A DNA stretch of 64,000 bases from Mesorhizobium sp. L-2-11. Its GTDB lineage: Bacteria; Pseudomonadota; Alphaproteobacteria; Rhizobiales; Rhizobiaceae. Below, piece after piece: positions 60,789-64,000 of this stretch. The stretch is taken from contig NZ_AP023257.1 of the NCBI RefSeq assembly GCF_016756595.1, positions 434,001 through 498,000 of the forward strand. The letters are read 5' to 3'. A program made the translations under genes and the position numbers. Numbering within the stretch: position 1 is the stretch's first letter; each line of letters starts with the position of its first letter. The notes beneath the pieces are model-generated. The model was given only the letters and a program-made list of their open reading frames with translations. It did not search any database and had not been told where the DNA came from.

Positions 60789-62018
60789 ATGCCCCGTGAA
60801 GACTGTGTCGACCGGCACGGAGCACTCGACTGGCACACGACGAACCCCTGGCCAACCTGAAAACGCGCGGAAAGCGACGCGCCGGCGCGCGGCTGTTCGC
60901 CTGGTTTTCTTCACCGATCAGAGGGGAACCGGAAGCCGTCCGCGCGCGGCTTCTCGACACCACTTTCGACCGCAAATTCGCTGTCCTGTTCGGCACCATC
61001 AGCGTCGTGGTGCTAGCAGTCGGCGCCGCGCTCGTTACCGGCGACCGATGGCCCTACGCCTGGATGGCGGCCGACCTCAGCCTGTTTGCCGTCCGCTTCC
61101 TGCTGATGCGGGAATGTGAGCAGGCCCGCAAGCGCAGGGGAACGGGGCCGCTGTGCAGGGCTCATGGCCGCCGGTGGGGCATGGTCGGTGATTTTCGGCC
61201 TCGGCTGCTATGGCTGCGTCGTCAGCGGGGACATGGCGCTCGCCGTACTGGCTGCCTTGAACGTCGCAGGCGTCGTCGGCGTGGTGTCGTCGCGCAACGC
61301 AGCGACCCCGCGCTACGCCATATTCGTCATGCTGGCCGTAGGCCTGCCTTTCCTGGTTGGCGCGCTGTTATCTCCGGCGCCCGGAATGTCGATCGTCGGA
61401 TTTCAAGTGCCTTTCTATGTGGCCGGCATCATCATCGTGCTGCTGCAAAATCATGCGATCACCGCCCGCATGATCCGCGCCGAACTGGACAATCGCGATC
61501 TGGCGATCAAGGATGCGCTGACCGGCCTGCCAAACCGCATCTTCCTTCAGGAGAAACTGCGCGGCATGTGCAGCGAGCTTGCGGCGCCGGCAGCAAACGG
61601 CGGCAGGCCGTTTGCCGTTCTCAGCATGGACCTCGACGGCTTCAAACACGTCAATGACCGCTTCGGCCACGCGGTCGGCGACAAGCTGCTGCGCAAGGTA
61701 GCCGAACGATTGAAGCGCGCTTTCCGACCAGGGGATGTGGTCTTTCGCATCGGCGGTGACGAATTCGTGATCCTGCTGCCCGACACATCCGAAATCGAAG
61801 CTACCCTCCTGGCCAAGCGCGCCATTGAGAAGATTTCGGTACCTTTCGACCTTGGCGTGGGCACCGCAATACCCATCGGGTTGAGCATTGGAAGTGCCTT
61901 CGCGCCTGCCGACGGCGGCGAGCCGGAACTTCTTCTCACCTGCTCCGATCACGCGCTTTATGAAGCCAAACGCACCGGCAAGGGCCGTTACCGGGCGCAT
62001 GTGCGGGCCGCCAACTGA
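60789..62018 (+). pseudogene. GGDEF diguanylate cyclase with frame disruption
   Basis: The GGDEF domain is intact in the frame ending at 62018 (NRIFLQEKLR; FKHVNDRFGHAVGDKLLRKV; I-site RPGD and RIGGDEFVILL). The membrane region before it is split: one frame gives FDRKFAVLFGTISVVVLAVG to QARKRRG near 61140, then the next frame continues as RCAGLMAAGGAWSVIFGLGC. One extra base in the G-run at 61137-61140 would explain the shift. The true start is unclear; ATG 60789 may need a second shift near 60835. An internal GTG at 61116 could make a 300-residue truncated protein with one sensor half. Confidence 0.75.
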
Positions 62019-62291
62019 CGATTGCAGCGATTATTGGGGTCTGTTGTCGCTCAATCCATCCAATAGACGTCGCGTCTGAAGCGAACCCTGCGAGGCACTT
62101 TAAGCCTTGTTTGTTTTATGCGTATTTGCCCAAACCCGCTGTGCCCGCACGGGTCGAGCCCGAGGCCATGCCTTTGGGCGACATGCATTGGGCCTGCGAC
62201 AATACGCCATGAAAACCATAATGTCGGCGGGATGGCTGGACCTTATGTCTTGCCGTGACAGGCCTTGCGCTTTCGACTAACGCTTTTGCCC
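62019..62291. other. Upstream region of dapE
   Basis: About 270 bp with no gene. It is locally less GC-rich near 62100-62130. No firm promoter, riboswitch or repeat was recognised. The dapE start lacks a clear ribosome site. Confidence 0.35.
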
Positions 62292-63491
62292 ATGACGTTG
62301 CCGACCGATCCCGCTGGAAATCTCGCCGCCCTCATCCGCTGCCCCTCCGTCACACCCATTGAGGGTGGGGCACTGAGCACGCTGGAAACAATGCTGACAC
62401 CACTCGGCTTTTCCGTCGAGCGCCCGGTGTTTTCGGAGGACGGCACGCCCGATATCGAAAATCTCTATGCGCGGCGCTCCGGCAACGGTCCGCACCTGAT
62501 GTTCGCCGGGCATACCGACGTGGTGCCGGCCGGCGACGAGACCTCATGGACGTATCCGCCTTTCGCTGCCGAGATCGCCAAGGGCGAGATGTTCGGTCGC
62601 GGTGCCGTCGATATGAAGGGCGGCATCGCCTGTTTCATCGCCGCCGTGGCGCGCCATCTTGAGTCGAAAGGCGGCCTGAAAGGCTCGGTCTCGCTGCTGA
62701 TCACCGGCGACGAAGAAGGGCCGGCCATCAACGGCACGACAAAGCTGCTCGAATGGGCGGTCGCCAAGGGCGAGAAATGGGATGCGTCGATCGTCGGCGA
62801 GCCGACCAATCCCGATGCGCTGGGCGACATGATCAAGATCGGCCGGCGCGGCTCTTTGTCCGGCAGCATCATCGTCAACGGCCGCCAGGGCCACGCCGCT
62901 TACCCCCAGCTTGCCGATAATCCGGTGCGCGGCCTGATGACACTGGTCGAAGCCTTGCTGCACCCTGTCTTCGACAAGGGCACCAGGGACTTCCAGCCGA
63001 CCAATCTGGAGGTGACCTCGATCGACGTCGGCAATCCGGCCACCAATGTTATTCCGGCAAAGGCGACCGCCACATTCAACATCCGTTTCAACGACACATG
63101 GACCGCCGAGACCATCCAGGCGGAAATCCACAACCGTCTCGACAAGGCGGCGAAGCGAAAGAAATACCGGGCCGGCAAGACGACGCCGGTCGATTACGAA
63201 CTCGTCTGGCGCGACCGGCCGAGCCACGTCTTCCTCACCCGCGACGAGCGGCTGATCGAAGCGCTCAGCGGTTCGGTCGAGGCGGTGATCGGCAGGAAGC
63301 CGGCGCTTTCCACCTCCGGCGGCACCTCCGACGCACGCTTCATCAAGGATTATTGTCCGGTGGTCGAGTTCGGGCTGGTCGGCAAGACCATGCACATGGT
63401 CGATGAACGCGTCGCACTTGCCGACCTCGAGACGCTGACGCAGATCTATCAGCGCTTCATCGAAGACTGGTTCGAGCAAGGCGCATCGTAA
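62292..63491 (+). CDS. dapE: Succinyl-diaminopimelate desuccinylase
   Basis: 399 residues from ATG 62292 (upstream TTG 62265 rejected by homology). M20 metallopeptidase: His74 in [12 protein letters not shown], Asp107 in [10 protein letters not shown], and Glu141-Glu142 in ITGDEEGPA form the di-zinc and base set; the lid domain is at about 180-295 and the last ligand His lies in [10 protein letters not shown]. Frees LL-diaminopimelate for peptidoglycan and lysine. Confidence 0.96.
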   Translation: MTLPTDPAGNLAALIRCPSVTPIEGGALSTLETMLTPLGFSVERPVFSEDGTPDIENLYARRSGNGPHLMFAGHTDVVPAGDETSWTYPPFAAEIAKGEMFGRGAVDMKGGIACFIAAVARHLESKGGLKGSVSLLITGDEEGPAINGTTKLLEWAVAKGEKWDASIVGEPTNPDALGDMIKIGRRGSLSGSIIVNGRQGHAAYPQLADNPVRGLMTLVEALLHPVFDKGTRDFQPTNLEVTSIDVGNPATNVIPAKATATFNIRFNDTWTAETIQAEIHNRLDKAAKRKKYRAGKTTPVDYELVWRDRPSHVFLTRDERLIEALSGSVEAVIGRKPALSTSGGTSDARFIKDYCPVVEFGLVGKTMHMVDERVALADLETLTQIYQRFIEDWFEQGAS

Positions 63492-63493
63492 TC

Positions 63494-64000
63494 ATGCTTT
63501 CGTCGGATGAAACCTATGCTTCGCTCAAGGGCGCCTGGCGACTGATGCTCGGCAAGGCCGATGGGCTGCGCCAGCTCGACCTTTCGGCCGACGGTTTCTG
63601 GAATTCCTTCTTCGCCATCGTCGTCGCGGCGCCGGCGCTGATCGTCGGTTGGGTCGGCCTTGCCAACGAGATCGGCGATCCGAATGCATTCGCCGGACGC
63701 TTCAGCATGCTGATCCGTCTGGCGACGGTCGACATCGGCGTCTGGGTGTTGCCGCTTGTCGGCCTTGCCCTCGTCGCGCCGCGCGCCGGCATTGGCGGGC
63801 GCTTCGTCCACTATGTCGTCGCCAGCAACTGGGCGTCGGCGATCATTGCCTGGCTAATGCTGCCAGCGGCGTTGATCAGGCTTTTCCTGCCGTCCACCAA
63901 CGAGTTCGCCGTACTGGCGTCGCTGCTTTTGTTCGCGCTGTCGATGATCCTGACCTGGCGGATGACAAACGTCGCCATCGGCAGGGGCGCGGCTGTCGGC
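63494..64000 (+). CDS. Membrane protein of unknown function, N-terminal part
   Basis: ATG 63494, 2 bp after the dapE stop; open to the window end (169 codons, stop not seen). Several hydrophobic helices: FFAIVVAAPALIVGWVGLAN, TVDIGVWVLPLVGLALVAP, VVASNWASAIIAWLMLPAAL and FAVLASLLLFALSMI. No known family recognised. Close spacing suggests an operon with dapE. Confidence 0.8.
   Translation, partial: MLSSDETYASLKGAWRLMLGKADGLRQLDLSADGFWNSFFAIVVAAPALIVGWVGLANEIGDPNAFAGRFSMLIRLATVDIGVWVLPLVGLALVAPRAGIGGRFVHYVVASNWASAIIAWLMLPAALIRLFLPSTNEFAVLASLLLFALSMILTWRMTNVAIGRGAAVG

Overview
The window looks like chromosomal DNA from a GC-rich alphaproteobacterium of the Hyphomicrobiales, most probably Mesorhizobium or a close relative. 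Grounds: a fused SecDF, the gene order rpmH-rnpA-yidC-engB ... argB ... dapD-dapE, CTTCTCCCC-type and CATGATCC-type intergenic palindromes, small DUF1127 and DUF1330 proteins, and many one-component regulators. This is recognition from sequence; no search was run. No phage, insertion sequence, integrase or CRISPR array was seen.

Layout. 1-4.4 kb: end of phnN, then a ribose-type sugar ABC operon (binding protein, ATPase, permease) with nested hairpins between its genes. 4.9-8.1 kb: a small exported protein and secDF. 8.4-39 kb: an accessory-looking stretch of short operons, each with its own regulator. It holds a LysR gene; two ArsR-like/AHSA1 pairs with duplicated operators; a GFA protein; a winged-helix/TPR regulator broken by a frameshift; an HxlR gene beside an oxidoreductase; an SDR plus QueA-like operon behind a SoxR-type promoter; an OhrR-like regulator with an exported hydrolase; a paoABC-type molybdenum enzyme with LysR; a class A PBP; a lipoprotein peptidase; an adenylate cyclase/TPR protein; an ArsR-rhodanese with an MFS exporter; a TacA/TacT toxin-antitoxin pair with a broken toxin; and an AraC gene beside a broken GST gene.

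39.5-64 kb is mostly housekeeping: tRNA-Arg(ACG), a sensor kinase, rpmH-rnpA-yidC, a Vat-like acetyltransferase overlapping engB, a TetR-controlled EmrAB-type pump, Tat-exported MsrB, a fasciclin protein, a SigK-type sigma factor with its anti-sigma factor, an amidase, argB, an Lrp regulator facing phhA, two GGDEF proteins, a LOG protein, dapD and dapE.

Two themes stand out. First, regulators sit next to their targets with readable operators, often as duplicated dyads (10.85, 18.5, 33.3 and 46.2 kb). Second, five otherwise well-conserved genes carry frame breaks (12.8, 36.1, 38.3, 57.36 and 61.1 kb), which means either recent gene decay or sequence error and should be settled before the annotation is used. 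The most interesting candidate system is the SDR/QueA-like operon at 15.7-17.6 kb under a SoxR/MerR-type promoter.
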